Origin: Kaistella solincola
GTDB taxonomy: Bacteria; Bacteroidota; Bacteroidia; Flavobacteriales; Weeksellaceae
Reading direction: 5' to 3'
Assembly: GCF_000812875.1 (NCBI RefSeq)
Contig: NZ_JSYK01000003.1
Span: 1,178,001-1,242,000, forward strand
DNA: 64,000 nucleotides
In this document: positions 33,686 to 42,441 of the stretch, one piece after another
How positions within the stretch are numbered: the first letter of the stretch is position 1
Layout of the letters: each line of letters starts with the position of its first letter
Program-made: the position numbers and the translations under genes
Notes under the pieces: generated by a model
Database searches by the model: none
Told to the model about the DNA's origin: nothing
Seen by the model: only the letters and a program-made list of their open reading frames with translations

Positions 33686-36334
33686 TTATTTTGGAGATTC
33701 GGTTTGTGCTTTTGCCATTTTAAATTGGGTATAGCGCGGCTGCAAAATTTTGGCGATTAAACCCGTCCAGCCCGTTTGGTGTGAAGCGCCGACGCCGCGG
33801 CCATTGTCACCATGAAAATATTCGTAAAAGAGAATATAATCCTTGAAATCTTCATCGTCCTGAAATCTCGGATATTGGCCGTTAAAAGCGCGTTTACCGT
33901 TTTCGTCTTCAAGAAAAATTTTCGCCAGTCTTTTGCTTAAAAAATCTGCAATTTCATTTAAATTTAAATATTCTCCACTACCGGTCGGACATTCTATCTT
34001 AAAATCGGGGCTGTAATAAAAAAAGAAGCGCTGCAGACTTTCGATAATTAAAAAATTAATCGGAAACCAAATAGGCCCGCGCCAGTTGCTGTTTCCGCCA
34101 AACATGTAACTGTCACTTTCCGCAGGCAGATATTTCACCGTATAGTCCGTGCCACCTAAATTGATATGAAAGGGATTTTCCTCATATTCCTTTGATAAAG
34201 CGCGCACACCGTAATCGCTAAGAAATTCTTTTTCGTTCAGCATACGTTCCAGCAATTTTTTCAAACGGTGACCACGCAGCAATGAAAGTAGATGTTTGGA
34301 TTCGTCACCTTTTACGTCCCAATGTGAAACAAGCGCCGCAAGTTCCGGCTTGTTTTTTAAGACCCATGACATTCTTTCGCTGAAAACCGGCAATTTGTCC
34401 AGCATTTCTTCGTCGATGACTTCCACCGCAAACATGGGAATTAAGCCGACAATCGTGCGGATACGCAAAAACATATTCGTGCAGTCTTTCAGTTGCAAAG
34501 CGTCGTAGAAAAACTGATCCTGCTCATCCCAAAGTGAAAAATCGCCTTCGCCCATATTGTCCAGCGCATAAGCAATATGAAGAAAATGTTCGAAAAATTT
34601 CGTCGCCATATCTTCATACACTTTGTTGTAAAGCGCCAGTTCCAGAGCGATACGCATCATGTTTAAAGAAAACATGGCCATCCAGCTCGTGCCGTCTGCC
34701 TGTTCAAGATTCTGTCCGTGAGGCAAGGTTGCATTCCGGTCGAAAATGCCGATATTATCCAAACCAAGAAAACCGCCTTCGAAAATATTGTTGCCGTTAT
34801 TGTCTTTTTTATTCACCCACCAGGTGAAATTCATCAATAATTTCTGGAAAACGCCTTCAAGAAATTCCAGGTCTGGTTTTCCTTTCTGGACCTCATCAAT
34901 TTTAAAAACCCGAAATGCTGCCCAGGCATGGACCGGCGGATTTACATCACTGAAATCCCATTCGTACGCCGGAAGCTGACCGTTCGGGTGCATAAACCAC
35001 TCCAGCGTGAAAAGTTTGAGCTGCTGTTTGGCAAAATCGGAATCGATGAGCGCATAACTTAAAGTGTGAAAAGCCAAATCCCAGGTCGCAAACCACGGAT
35101 ATTCCCACTTGTCGGGCATGGAAATAATGTTCATGGAATTGAAAGTTTCCCATTCTTCATTTCGGATTTTCCGTCGTGATTTCGGTGGTTTTACTTCGGC
35201 AGGATCGCCTTCCAGCCATTTTTCGACGTTGTAATGGTAAAACTGCTTACTCCACAACATTCCGGCTAAAGCCTGTCGCTGCACGAGCTTTTCGTCATCG
35301 GTTTTAATGCCTTTTTGCAGATCTTTATAAAATTCATCAGCTTCATCTTTTCGTTTTGAAAATGTTTCGTCACATTTTTCAAATGGATTTTCCACATCTT
35401 TGTCCGATAACCGAAATTCGAAAATTTTGGTCGATTTAGCCGGAATAATTTCATCGATGAAAAAAGCGGCTTTTGTACTCTTTTTTTCCGGATTTACCGC
35501 ATTCTCATTTCCATTAATTACATAATCATTAATTCCGTCTTTGCAGTATTTCCCGCTATTTTCAGATTGATACAGCCTTTGGTTATTGGTTTCATTATCG
35601 CAAAAAAGGATTTTTTGGGCACTTTTGCCGTAAAAATTTTTAATGCTTAACGCTCTGTGCTTTATGCAGATTTGGTTAGAATTTATTTCATTTAGTTCTG
35701 GTCGGTAATCATCGTAGCCCCAGCTCCAGGTATTACGAAACCAAATCGTAGGCAAAAGCACGAGCGGCGCGTCTGCCTCGGATTTATTGGTAACAGTGAC
35801 TTTAATGAAAATATCCTGTGGTGAAAATTTCGCAAATTCTATAAAAACATCGAAATATTTATTCTCATCAAAAATTCCCGTGTCAATGAGTTCATATTCT
35901 GGTTCCAGTTTTCCTGCAGCTGCGTTTCTTTCAATTAATTCTTCGTACGGATACGCGTTTTGCGGATATTTATAGAGCATTTTCATGTAGGAATGCGTCG
36001 GCGTGTTGTCGAGGTAATAATAATATTCCTTCACATCTTCGCCGTGATTCCCCTGACTGTTCGTAAGGCCGAAAAACCGCTCTTTGACCATTTCGTCTTT
36101 CTTGTTCCAAAGACCCAGTGAAAAAATTAAAAGCTGCTCATCGTCAGAAATTCCACAGATCCCTTCCTCACCCCAGCGGTAAGCTTTGGCTTCTGCGGTG
36201 TCGTGCGTCGTATAATTCCAGGCATCGCCGTTAGCGGAATAATCTTCACGCACCACGCCCCATTCCCGGTTGCTCACATAGGGTCCCCATTTTTTCCAGG
36301 CTATATCGGGTAATTTTTTGCTTTCTTCGGTCAT
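33686..36334 (-). CDS. GH63-like (MGH1-type) alpha-glycosidase
   Basis: 882 residues, no signal peptide. N-terminal beta-rich domain, then an (alpha/alpha)6 domain. WFATWDLAFHTLSYALIDSDF carries the acid Asp of MGH1/GH63 enzymes, and YKLP-type Trp/Glu-rich segments such as FNGQYPRFQDD and GASHQTGWTGLIAKIL near the end fit the family. It would hydrolyse glucosyl or mannosylglycerate-type alpha linkages in the cytosol. With the phosphorylase-like gene and a GH13 enzyme in the same region, alpha-glucan turnover is plausible. Confidence 0.82.
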   Translation of the reverse strand: MTEESKKLPDIAWKKWGPYVSNREWGVVREDYSANGDAWNYTTHDTAEAKAYRWGEEGICGISDDEQLLIFSLGLWNKKDEMVKERFFGLTNSQGNHGEDVKEYYYYLDNTPTHSYMKMLYKYPQNAYPYEELIERNAAAGKLEPEYELIDTGIFDENKYFDVFIEFAKFSPQDIFIKVTVTNKSEADAPLVLLPTIWFRNTWSWGYDDYRPELNEINSNQICIKHRALSIKNFYGKSAQKILFCDNETNNQRLYQSENSGKYCKDGINDYVINGNENAVNPEKKSTKAAFFIDEIIPAKSTKIFEFRLSDKDVENPFEKCDETFSKRKDEADEFYKDLQKGIKTDDEKLVQRQALAGMLWSKQFYHYNVEKWLEGDPAEVKPPKSRRKIRNEEWETFNSMNIISMPDKWEYPWFATWDLAFHTLSYALIDSDFAKQQLKLFTLEWFMHPNGQLPAYEWDFSDVNPPVHAWAAFRVFKIDEVQKGKPDLEFLEGVFQKLLMNFTWWVNKKDNNGNNIFEGGFLGLDNIGIFDRNATLPHGQNLEQADGTSWMAMFSLNMMRIALELALYNKVYEDMATKFFEHFLHIAYALDNMGEGDFSLWDEQDQFFYDALQLKDCTNMFLRIRTIVGLIPMFAVEVIDEEMLDKLPVFSERMSWVLKNKPELAALVSHWDVKGDESKHLLSLLRGHRLKKLLERMLNEKEFLSDYGVRALSKEYEENPFHINLGGTDYTVKYLPAESDSYMFGGNSNWRGPIWFPINFLIIESLQRFFFYYSPDFKIECPTGSGEYLNLNEIADFLSKRLAKIFLEDENGKRAFNGQYPRFQDDEDFKDYILFYEYFHGDNGRGVGASHQTGWTGLIAKILQPRYTQFKMAKAQTESPK

Positions 36335-36376
36335 CGGGTGTGTTTTTTGTTTAAAGGCTTTTGCAACGCGCTAAAT

Positions 36377-37186
36377 TTAGCCGCCGGTAGTAAAAGACTC
36401 AAAAGTGGTCATGCCGCCATCGATAAAAATGCTTGCGCCACTGATATAATCTGCCAAATCGCTCGCTAAAAAAACGGCGAGATTTCCAATATCCTGCGGC
36501 TGGCCGATTCTGTTATATGGAATCAGCGTCAAAAGCGAATTCATTTCCTGTTGCGTTTCCCAGGCGCTTTTATTAATCGGGGTTTGGATTGCGCCGGGAC
36601 AGATAGAATTCACGCGAATCCGGTCGGCGCCGTATTCCTGGGCCAAAGTTTGCATCAACATTCTGATAGCGCCTTTGCTGGCTGCGTAATTTGCGTGCCC
36701 AGCCCACGGAATGATTTCGTGTACCGACGAAATATGGATGATTTTTCCGCATGCAACGGAACGCGCCGGATCAATTCCTCTTCTTAAAAATTCTTTTATG
36801 GCCTCACGCGCGCAGAGAAACTGTCCCGTTAAATTCACACCAATTACGGCTTCCCAGGCGCTTAACGACATTTCCGTAAACGGCGAATCTACCTGAATTC
36901 CAGCGTTATTCACCAAAATATCCACTGTTCCGTAATTATCGGTGACTTCTTTAAACATTTTAATCACCTCATCTTCCTTCGAAACATCGCACTGGCAAAG
37001 CATTCCTTCGCCGCCTTTCTCAACGATTTCATTTAAAATAACTGCGGCTTTTTCGCGTGAGCTTTCACTCGGATAATTAATGACCACGTTCGCGCCGGAT
37101 TCCGCCATGGATTTTGCAATTCCCGCTCCGATGCCGCTGGAGGAACCTGTGATTAAAGCGACCTGGTTTTTTAATGAAACTTCCAT
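36377..37186 (-). CDS. short-chain dehydrogenase, glucose 1-dehydrogenase-like
   Basis: 269 residues of the classical SDR fold. NAD(P) site TGSSSGIGAGIA (residues 14-25), NNAGIQVDSPF, active-site Ser in HISSVHE, and catalytic YAASK. GASIFIDGGMTTFESF near the end is typical of glucose 1-dehydrogenase-like SDRs. It follows the GH63-like gene's promoter side on the same strand (42 bases apart), so sugar oxidation is plausible. The substrate is unproven. Confidence 0.88.
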   Translation of the reverse strand: MEVSLKNQVALITGSSSGIGAGIAKSMAESGANVVINYPSESSREKAAVILNEIVEKGGEGMLCQCDVSKEDEVIKMFKEVTDNYGTVDILVNNAGIQVDSPFTEMSLSAWEAVIGVNLTGQFLCAREAIKEFLRRGIDPARSVACGKIIHISSVHEIIPWAGHANYAASKGAIRMLMQTLAQEYGADRIRVNSICPGAIQTPINKSAWETQQEMNSLLTLIPYNRIGQPQDIGNLAVFLASDLADYISGASIFIDGGMTTFESFTTGG

Positions 37187-37213
37187 ATTTATATATTTTT
37201 GAAATGATGATTT

Positions 37214-37831
37214 TTAATGATGATATACGTCATCGTACATCACGCCAGCCTCAATTCTTACCGGTAGAAAATTTTCTGGCGGAACAATCGGGCAGTTATA
37301 ATCGAAAGCATTGTAAGCGCAGTACGGCTGATAAGATTTATTAAAATCGATGATGATTTTGTTTTTGGCTGGAATTTTTAAATCCAGATATTTTCCGCCG
37401 CCGTAAGTTTCTTTGCTGTTGGTTTCGTCGCGGAATGGCAAAAAAAGATAATCTTCATATTCTTTCTGCTTCATTAAGTCTAAACTTTGGTAAAGCGAAA
37501 CGGTGTAATTTTTTCCATCTAAATTAAATGTTGCTTTACCGTATTCGCGGTATTTTTTAGTTTTCCCGGAAGAAGTTGGCATTTCGAAAGTTTCCGGATT
37601 TTCGGTTTTCTTGAAATCTGCATTTATCCGATATTTTAAATCGATCGGGAAAAACGGATGCGCCGTAAAACTGGTAAAATTACTTCCGCGCAATGGTGTT
37701 GTTTTTATGTTTTTGTATTCGGAATTCAATTCCTGTTGAAAGTTTTTAATGTCCGAAACCGGGTTTTCAGCAACCGACGTGGCGCAGGCGAAAATCAGAA
37801 AAAAACAGGCAAAAAGGGCGATATTTTTCAT
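37214..37831 (-). CDS. DUF1684 lipoprotein
   Basis: 205 residues. Signal peptide with lipobox (FLIFAC, Cys16) predicts a lipoprotein. The DUF1684 signature is present: NLDGKNYTVSLYQ, a LPFRDETNSKETYGGGKYLDL stretch and FNKSYQPYCAYNAFDYNCPIVPPENFLPV. It is abundant in Bacteroidetes and Actinobacteria. Function unknown. It is 28 bases from the SDR gene on the same strand and could be co-transcribed with it. Confidence 0.85.
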   Translation of the reverse strand: MKNIALFACFFLIFACATSVAENPVSDIKNFQQELNSEYKNIKTTPLRGSNFTSFTAHPFFPIDLKYRINADFKKTENPETFEMPTSSGKTKKYREYGKATFNLDGKNYTVSLYQSLDLMKQKEYEDYLFLPFRDETNSKETYGGGKYLDLKIPAKNKIIIDFNKSYQPYCAYNAFDYNCPIVPPENFLPVRIEAGVMYDDVYHH

Positions 37832-37905
37832 TAAATTAAAATTAAAAAAGATAAACTATCAGCAGATAAAATCGCTGATACGAAGTTTCTAAAAAAAAGG
37901 CCGTT

Positions 37906-38325
37906 TTAAGACGATATTTTTACACGGTAAACATCGGTACCGTTTCTTTTTATATTCGGCACGTAAAATCCGCCATCTTCCGGTATTTCTTCTTTGAGGT
38001 CAAAACTTTTACAGTCGCGCGGCAAGCCGGAAAAAACCAGCGTAAACCAAAAGTCTTTATGCGACGGAACCTCTGTCCAATACGGAAAAAGCGAAATGTT
38101 TTCGTGGTGAATCAGCGTGCTTTTGTGGCTGGAATTATTATCGATTAAAAACGTGGACGCCCAAATGCGTACCAGCATTCCGGAAAACGGACTGCCCGGA
38201 AAACAGCAATGCACGATGACCTGTTTTTCTTCTTCAACCAGTGGCTGAAGCGATTCCAGAATCTCCGTGGTGATTTCCGGCTTTGTAACGGTGCCGGGCT
38301 CGCTCATTTTCCAAAGCAGTTTCAT
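37906..38325 (-). CDS. unrecognised 139-residue protein downstream of mqo
   Basis: 139 residues with no signal peptide or membrane segment. Visible features are two cysteines in VIVHCCFPGSPFSGMLVRIWAST, a His-rich SHKSTLIHHENIS and many aromatic residues (LFPYWTEVPSHKDFWFTLVF). It begins 3 bases after the mqo stop, so it is translated from the same mRNA. I do not recognise the family; linkage to malate oxidation is only positional. Confidence 0.7.
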   Translation of the reverse strand: MKLLWKMSEPGTVTKPEITTEILESLQPLVEEEKQVIVHCCFPGSPFSGMLVRIWASTFLIDNNSSHKSTLIHHENISLFPYWTEVPSHKDFWFTLVFSGLPRDCKSFDLKEEIPEDGGFYVPNIKRNGTDVYRVKISS

Positions 38326-38328
38326 TGC

Positions 38329-39834
38329 TTAATAATTCAGTTCCAGTTTTTCCTTGGTATAAGCGCGAATTTTTTCAGTCAGCTCAGGATTTTGGGATAA
38401 TTTCTGGCCGTAAGATGGAATAATTTCGCACAGTTTTTCCTTCCATTCGTTTTCCACCTTGTCGGGAAAACATTTTTCAAGCACCTGCAACATCGCATAA
38501 GCAGCGGTAGAAGCGCCCGGCGAGGCACCCAATAATGAGGCGATTGTGCCGCTTTTATTCACCACGACTTCGGTCCCGAATTCCAGTTTTCCGCCGTCTT
38601 CTTCATCTTTTTTAATGATCTGCACACGCTGTCCCGCAATTTTCAATTGCCAGTCGTCTTCATGCGCGTCTTTCACAAATTCCCGTAAATGTTGCATGCG
38701 CTGATCTTTCGTCATCGCGACCTGTCGGACTAAATATTGAGTTAAAGGCAAATTATGCCACCAAGCACCAAACAGTGAACGGATGTTTGAAAAATTCACA
38801 CTTTCGGGCAAATCCAGATAGCTTCCTTCCTTTAAAAATTTCGTTGAAAAGCCCGCAAAAGGCCCGAATAAAAGCGCCTGCTGACCATCGATGATGCGCA
38901 AATCTAAATGCGGAACGCTCATTGGCGGGGCATCTACAGTGGCTTGCGTGTAAACCTTGGCTTGATGTTGTGCGATGAGTTCAGGTTTGAAGGAAACCAG
39001 CCATTCACCGGAAACCGGAAAGCCGCCGTAGCCATCGCTTTCAGGAATATCCGAACTGTCAAGCAGAGGAAGCGCATAACCGCCAGCGCCGATAAATACA
39101 AAATCAGACGTGAGTTCGTACTTCTTCGGATGCATGCGGTTTTTGACTTTTATTTCCCATTTTCCGTCGTGGCGCGGATCGATGTCTTTTACGTCGTGGT
39201 AAAGGAAAACATCAACATTAGAATCATCAGCGAGAAACCGTCCCATTTTTCTGGTTAATGTCCCGAAATTAACATCGGTTCCCATATCCATTTTTGTAGC
39301 CGCTAAATGCTCGGTTTTTTTGCGGTGGCTCATTATTAAAGGAATCCATTCGCGCAGCTGGTTGTGATCGGTGGTAAACTGCATTCCCTGAAAAAGATGA
39401 GATTGCGTCATTTTTTCATGCCGGCGGCGCAGAAACTCACCATCGCCTTTGCCAAAAACCAAACTCATGTGCGGACAGGAATTTATAAATGTTTTCGGGT
39501 CAGATATATAATTTTTGGAAAGTAAGAAAGACCAAAACTGTTTAGAAACTTCAAACTGTTCAGCTATTTTTTCAGCTTTTGAAATATCAATGGAACCATC
39601 TTCCTGCAGAGGTGTATAATTTAATTCACAAAAAGCAGAATGACCGGTTCCTGCGTTATTCCACGCGGCGGAGCTTTCGCGGGCAAAGCGGCCGAGTCTT
39701 TCAAAGATTGCGATATTTAAAGTAGGTTCCAGTTCGTGAAGTAAAGTTCCGAGCGTGGCGCTCATAATTCCACCACCTATTAAAACTACGTCGTAGTGCG
39801 ACTTCGGAACTCGTGCAGCGATATATGAAGGCAT
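38329..39834 (-). CDS. mqo: malate:quinone oxidoreductase
   Basis: 501 residues, membrane-peripheral flavoprotein. FAD-binding VVLIGGGIMSATLGTLLHELEP near the start, NNAGTGHSAFCELNYTP, and a C-terminal LLGASPGASTAAYAMLQVLEKCF are characteristic of Mqo. It oxidises malate to oxaloacetate and reduces the quinone pool, replacing NAD malate dehydrogenase in the TCA cycle. It is co-transcribed with an unknown 139-residue gene. Confidence 0.95.
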   Translation of the reverse strand: MPSYIAARVPKSHYDVVLIGGGIMSATLGTLLHELEPTLNIAIFERLGRFARESSAAWNNAGTGHSAFCELNYTPLQEDGSIDISKAEKIAEQFEVSKQFWSFLLSKNYISDPKTFINSCPHMSLVFGKGDGEFLRRRHEKMTQSHLFQGMQFTTDHNQLREWIPLIMSHRKKTEHLAATKMDMGTDVNFGTLTRKMGRFLADDSNVDVFLYHDVKDIDPRHDGKWEIKVKNRMHPKKYELTSDFVFIGAGGYALPLLDSSDIPESDGYGGFPVSGEWLVSFKPELIAQHQAKVYTQATVDAPPMSVPHLDLRIIDGQQALLFGPFAGFSTKFLKEGSYLDLPESVNFSNIRSLFGAWWHNLPLTQYLVRQVAMTKDQRMQHLREFVKDAHEDDWQLKIAGQRVQIIKKDEEDGGKLEFGTEVVVNKSGTIASLLGASPGASTAAYAMLQVLEKCFPDKVENEWKEKLCEIIPSYGQKLSQNPELTEKIRAYTKEKLELNY

Positions 39835-40041
39835 AAAAAAACAGTTTTGTGTTACGAATTTCGGTAAAACTTTTGTTTTAAAGCTAATGGAACTTGTTAA
39901 ACTTAACTTAAATTAAGCCCTGAAAATCACAAAATTTCAATCAAACAAGACCAAAAATTTCTGAATAATAAAATTTATAAAAGCAAAAATTTGGTATTTT
40001 AGCAGGAAATATTTTGAAATTTTTAAATTGAAAAAATTCCA

Positions 40042-40065
40042 CAAAAAAAGCCCCGAACAAGGGCT
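40042..40065 (-). terminator. terminator after gpsA
   Basis: AGCCC/GGGCT stem (40049-40053 with 40061-40065), T run on minus. Confidence 0.82.
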
Positions 40066-40099
40066 AATTTTTGAAATGATGAAATATTTTGGTTTAAAT

Positions 40100-41167
40100 T
40101 TAATTCAACATCAAAGTCAGTTTCTTAAATTCAGTTTCAGCATTTTTTTCTTTGTATAGAACCCCGTAAATCGTATCGATAATCGGTGTTTTCAGTTTTT
40201 TATCTTTCGCCGTATGATACACGGAATCTGCAGCGTAATAACCTTCCGCAATCATATTCATCGATTGTATCGCTGATTTCACGGTGTAACCTTTTCCGAT
40301 GAGATTTCCTAAATTTCGGTTTCGCGAAAACAGGGAGTACGCCGTAACCAGCAAATCGCCGAGATACGCGCTTTCATTCACATCACGCGGAACTTCGTAC
40401 ACCGCATCGAGGAAAACTTCCATTTCGCGTACTGCATTAGAAACAAAAACCGCCGTAAAGTTGTCGCCGTAACCCAGTCCGCTGGAAATTCCCGCGCCTA
40501 CGGCATAAATATTTTTCAAAATCGCGCTGTACTCGTTGCCCAAAATATCTTTGCTGCAATGAACATTGATAAAATCTGAGGCAAAAAGGCCGGATAATTT
40601 CTGCGCAACTTCTTCTTTCGCCACCGCAATCGTGAGGTAAGAAAGTCTTTCCATACCGACTTCCTCGGCGTGACAAGGGCCGGCAAGTACGGCCTGATTG
40701 GTGAAGCCAATTTTAAATTCATCCCGTAGATAGTGCGCCACAACATCGTTCACTGCGGGAACTATCCCTTTTATCGCGGAAACGAAAATTTTGTTTTGGT
40801 AATCGCAGGTCATTTTTTCCAGCGCTGCTGAAAGGTAAATGGATGGTGTTGCAAGCACAACCACTTCGCAGGCTGAAACTAGCTCGTTAATATCTGTAGT
40901 AATTTTCAAATGCTTTACATCAAATGAAACCGACGTGAGGTAAGTTGGATTGTGACCGCGCAGCTCTATTGCGCCTTTTACAAACTCATTCCGAACACAC
41001 CAGTGCACCACTTCGCAGTTTTCTACCAGCATTTTTACGATGGCCGTGGCAAAACTGCCGCTGCCCACAACACCTACAGCAATCTGGTTTTTTGGGCGTT
41101 TTTTGTCGGAATTTTTCTTTTTTATCATATCGGATACGGAAAAGTTTTCAGCTTCACTTATCGCCAT
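40100..41167 (-). CDS. gpsA: NAD(P)-dependent glycerol-3-phosphate dehydrogenase
   Basis: 355 residues from the ATG at 41167; an in-frame GTG at 41179 overlaps the -7 element TATCTTTG (41186-41179) and is unlikely. The Rossmann motif VGVVGSGSFATAIVKML, VLATPSIYLSAAL, SAIKGI and AVLAGPCHAEEV are GpsA hallmarks, and the catalytic Lys is in EYSAILKNIYAVGAGI. It makes sn-glycerol 3-phosphate for phospholipid synthesis. The N-terminal 35 residues before the Rossmann fold are a family-atypical extension. Confidence 0.92.
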   Translation of the reverse strand: MAISEAENFSVSDMIKKKNSDKKRPKNQIAVGVVGSGSFATAIVKMLVENCEVVHWCVRNEFVKGAIELRGHNPTYLTSVSFDVKHLKITTDINELVSACEVVVLATPSIYLSAALEKMTCDYQNKIFVSAIKGIVPAVNDVVAHYLRDEFKIGFTNQAVLAGPCHAEEVGMERLSYLTIAVAKEEVAQKLSGLFASDFINVHCSKDILGNEYSAILKNIYAVGAGISSGLGYGDNFTAVFVSNAVREMEVFLDAVYEVPRDVNESAYLGDLLVTAYSLFSRNRNLGNLIGKGYTVKSAIQSMNMIAEGYYAADSVYHTAKDKKLKTPIIDTIYGVLYKEKNAETEFKKLTLMLN

Positions 41168-41306
41168 TCTGGCTTTCACAAAGATATTAAAGCTTTCTGA
41201 ATTACCATTAATAAATGTTTTTTGTCATTAAACTGAAAGTTGTTAGAATTATGGAAACCAAAAAATTAGGTGCTTATTGCCCCGAATTTTTTATTTATTT
41301 TTTTCT

Positions 41307-41314
41307 TAAATTTG
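41307..41314 (+). promoter_or_regulatory. -7 element of the M23 peptidase gene
   Basis: TAAATTTG, 41 bases before the ATG. Confidence 0.4.
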
Positions 41315-41355
41315 CAGCTCATTTTTTTCGAAAACCTTAAGACGATTTTATAAAG

Positions 41356-42252
41356 ATGAAAAACTTTTTAAGCAGCAAAAAAAATATTAATGTAATCCTG
41401 GGATTTTTAGTATTAATGATTTTTGGACAGGCGCTGTTAATCGGAAAACTCTATGCTGAAAAGGATTATAAATCCTACGAAGTAAATTTGGTTCCCATTA
41501 AAACCGAAAAAGACAGCATTGATTATCACAGCATGAAAAATGACCTGGCACTCGTAGACCACACGGTGCGCGAGCTGAATTCCTTTCTGGCTTCAAAAAA
41601 CCTAAGCGAAGGAAAAATAGAAATGTTAGCGAAAGACAGCCTTTCGAATGCAGTTTATCTTGCGAAACAAACCAACCGTTACAGCCAGTATTTAATGGAT
41701 TTACAGCTGAAACTTCAGCAGGTTCCGCTCGGAATTCCGACGGACGGTTATATTTCTTCGCAGTTCGGGAAAAGAACGAATCCGATTCCGCCAAAAACCG
41801 TGATGTTAGCTTCATTTAAACCCGTAAAAGCTGAGCCCCAATACATTGAAGAAAAAGACAGTTTAGGAAATGTGGTGAAAAAAACATTGGTTGCAGTTAC
41901 TCCAGCGCCACAAAATAATGCTCCCGCAGAAAAAGACCAAATTCAGTTTCACAAAGGAATGGATTTCGCAGTAGCGCCCGGCACACCTGTTCGCAGCGCG
42001 GCTTCCGGAAAAGTGATTTTCGCGGGCGTGAAAGGCGGTTACGGAAATTGTGTAATCATTTCTCACGGCAATGGATTGGATACTTTGTACGGACATTTAT
42101 CCGCGATTTTAGTAAAAACCAACGATGTTGTAAAAGTAAACGACGTGATTGCGAAATCCGGAAATACTGGCCGCTCCACCGGACCGCACCTCCACTACGA
42201 AGTACATAAAAACAATACACCGGTAAATCCGAAATTGTTCATTAATATTTAA
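41356..42252 (+). CDS. membrane-anchored M23 family metallopeptidase
   Basis: 298 residues. One N-terminal membrane helix (about 11-31) and a helical stalk lead to a LytM/M23 domain (about 195-298). Zinc ligands His199 and Asp203 (HKGMDFA) and His280 (GPHLHYEVH) are all present, with His247 and His278 completing the active site, so the peptidase should be active. It is anchored in the inner membrane, facing the periplasm, and cuts peptidoglycan cross-links. A terminator follows. Confidence 0.92.
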   Translation: MKNFLSSKKNINVILGFLVLMIFGQALLIGKLYAEKDYKSYEVNLVPIKTEKDSIDYHSMKNDLALVDHTVRELNSFLASKNLSEGKIEMLAKDSLSNAVYLAKQTNRYSQYLMDLQLKLQQVPLGIPTDGYISSQFGKRTNPIPPKTVMLASFKPVKAEPQYIEEKDSLGNVVKKTLVAVTPAPQNNAPAEKDQIQFHKGMDFAVAPGTPVRSAASGKVIFAGVKGGYGNCVIISHGNGLDTLYGHLSAILVKTNDVVKVNDVIAKSGNTGRSTGPHLHYEVHKNNTPVNPKLFINI

Positions 42253-42275
42253 TAAAATTCAATTTTATACAATAG

Positions 42276-42302
42276 CGCTTCTGAGTTTTCGGGAGCGTTT
42301 TT
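42276..42302 (+). terminator. terminator after the M23 peptidase gene
   Basis: CGCTTCTG/CGGGAGCG stem (two G-U pairs) followed by a T run. Confidence 0.75.
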
Positions 42303-42441
42303 GGTTAAATTCAATTTTGCTAAAACCTAAAAATTGCTTCATTTAGCAGCCAATTTTCCTGAAATAATTTCAAAAAATTAAACTTTTTTGTGGTAAAAAT
42401 TGTGGAGATTTGCACCTCGTGTAAAAATCCGTCGTAGAAGT

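Noticed and set aside
42400-42441. Earlier start for topoisomerase III
   Set aside because: The 14 extra residues (MWRFAPRVKIRRRS) precede the TOPRIM domain that normally begins at MKLCIAEKPS.
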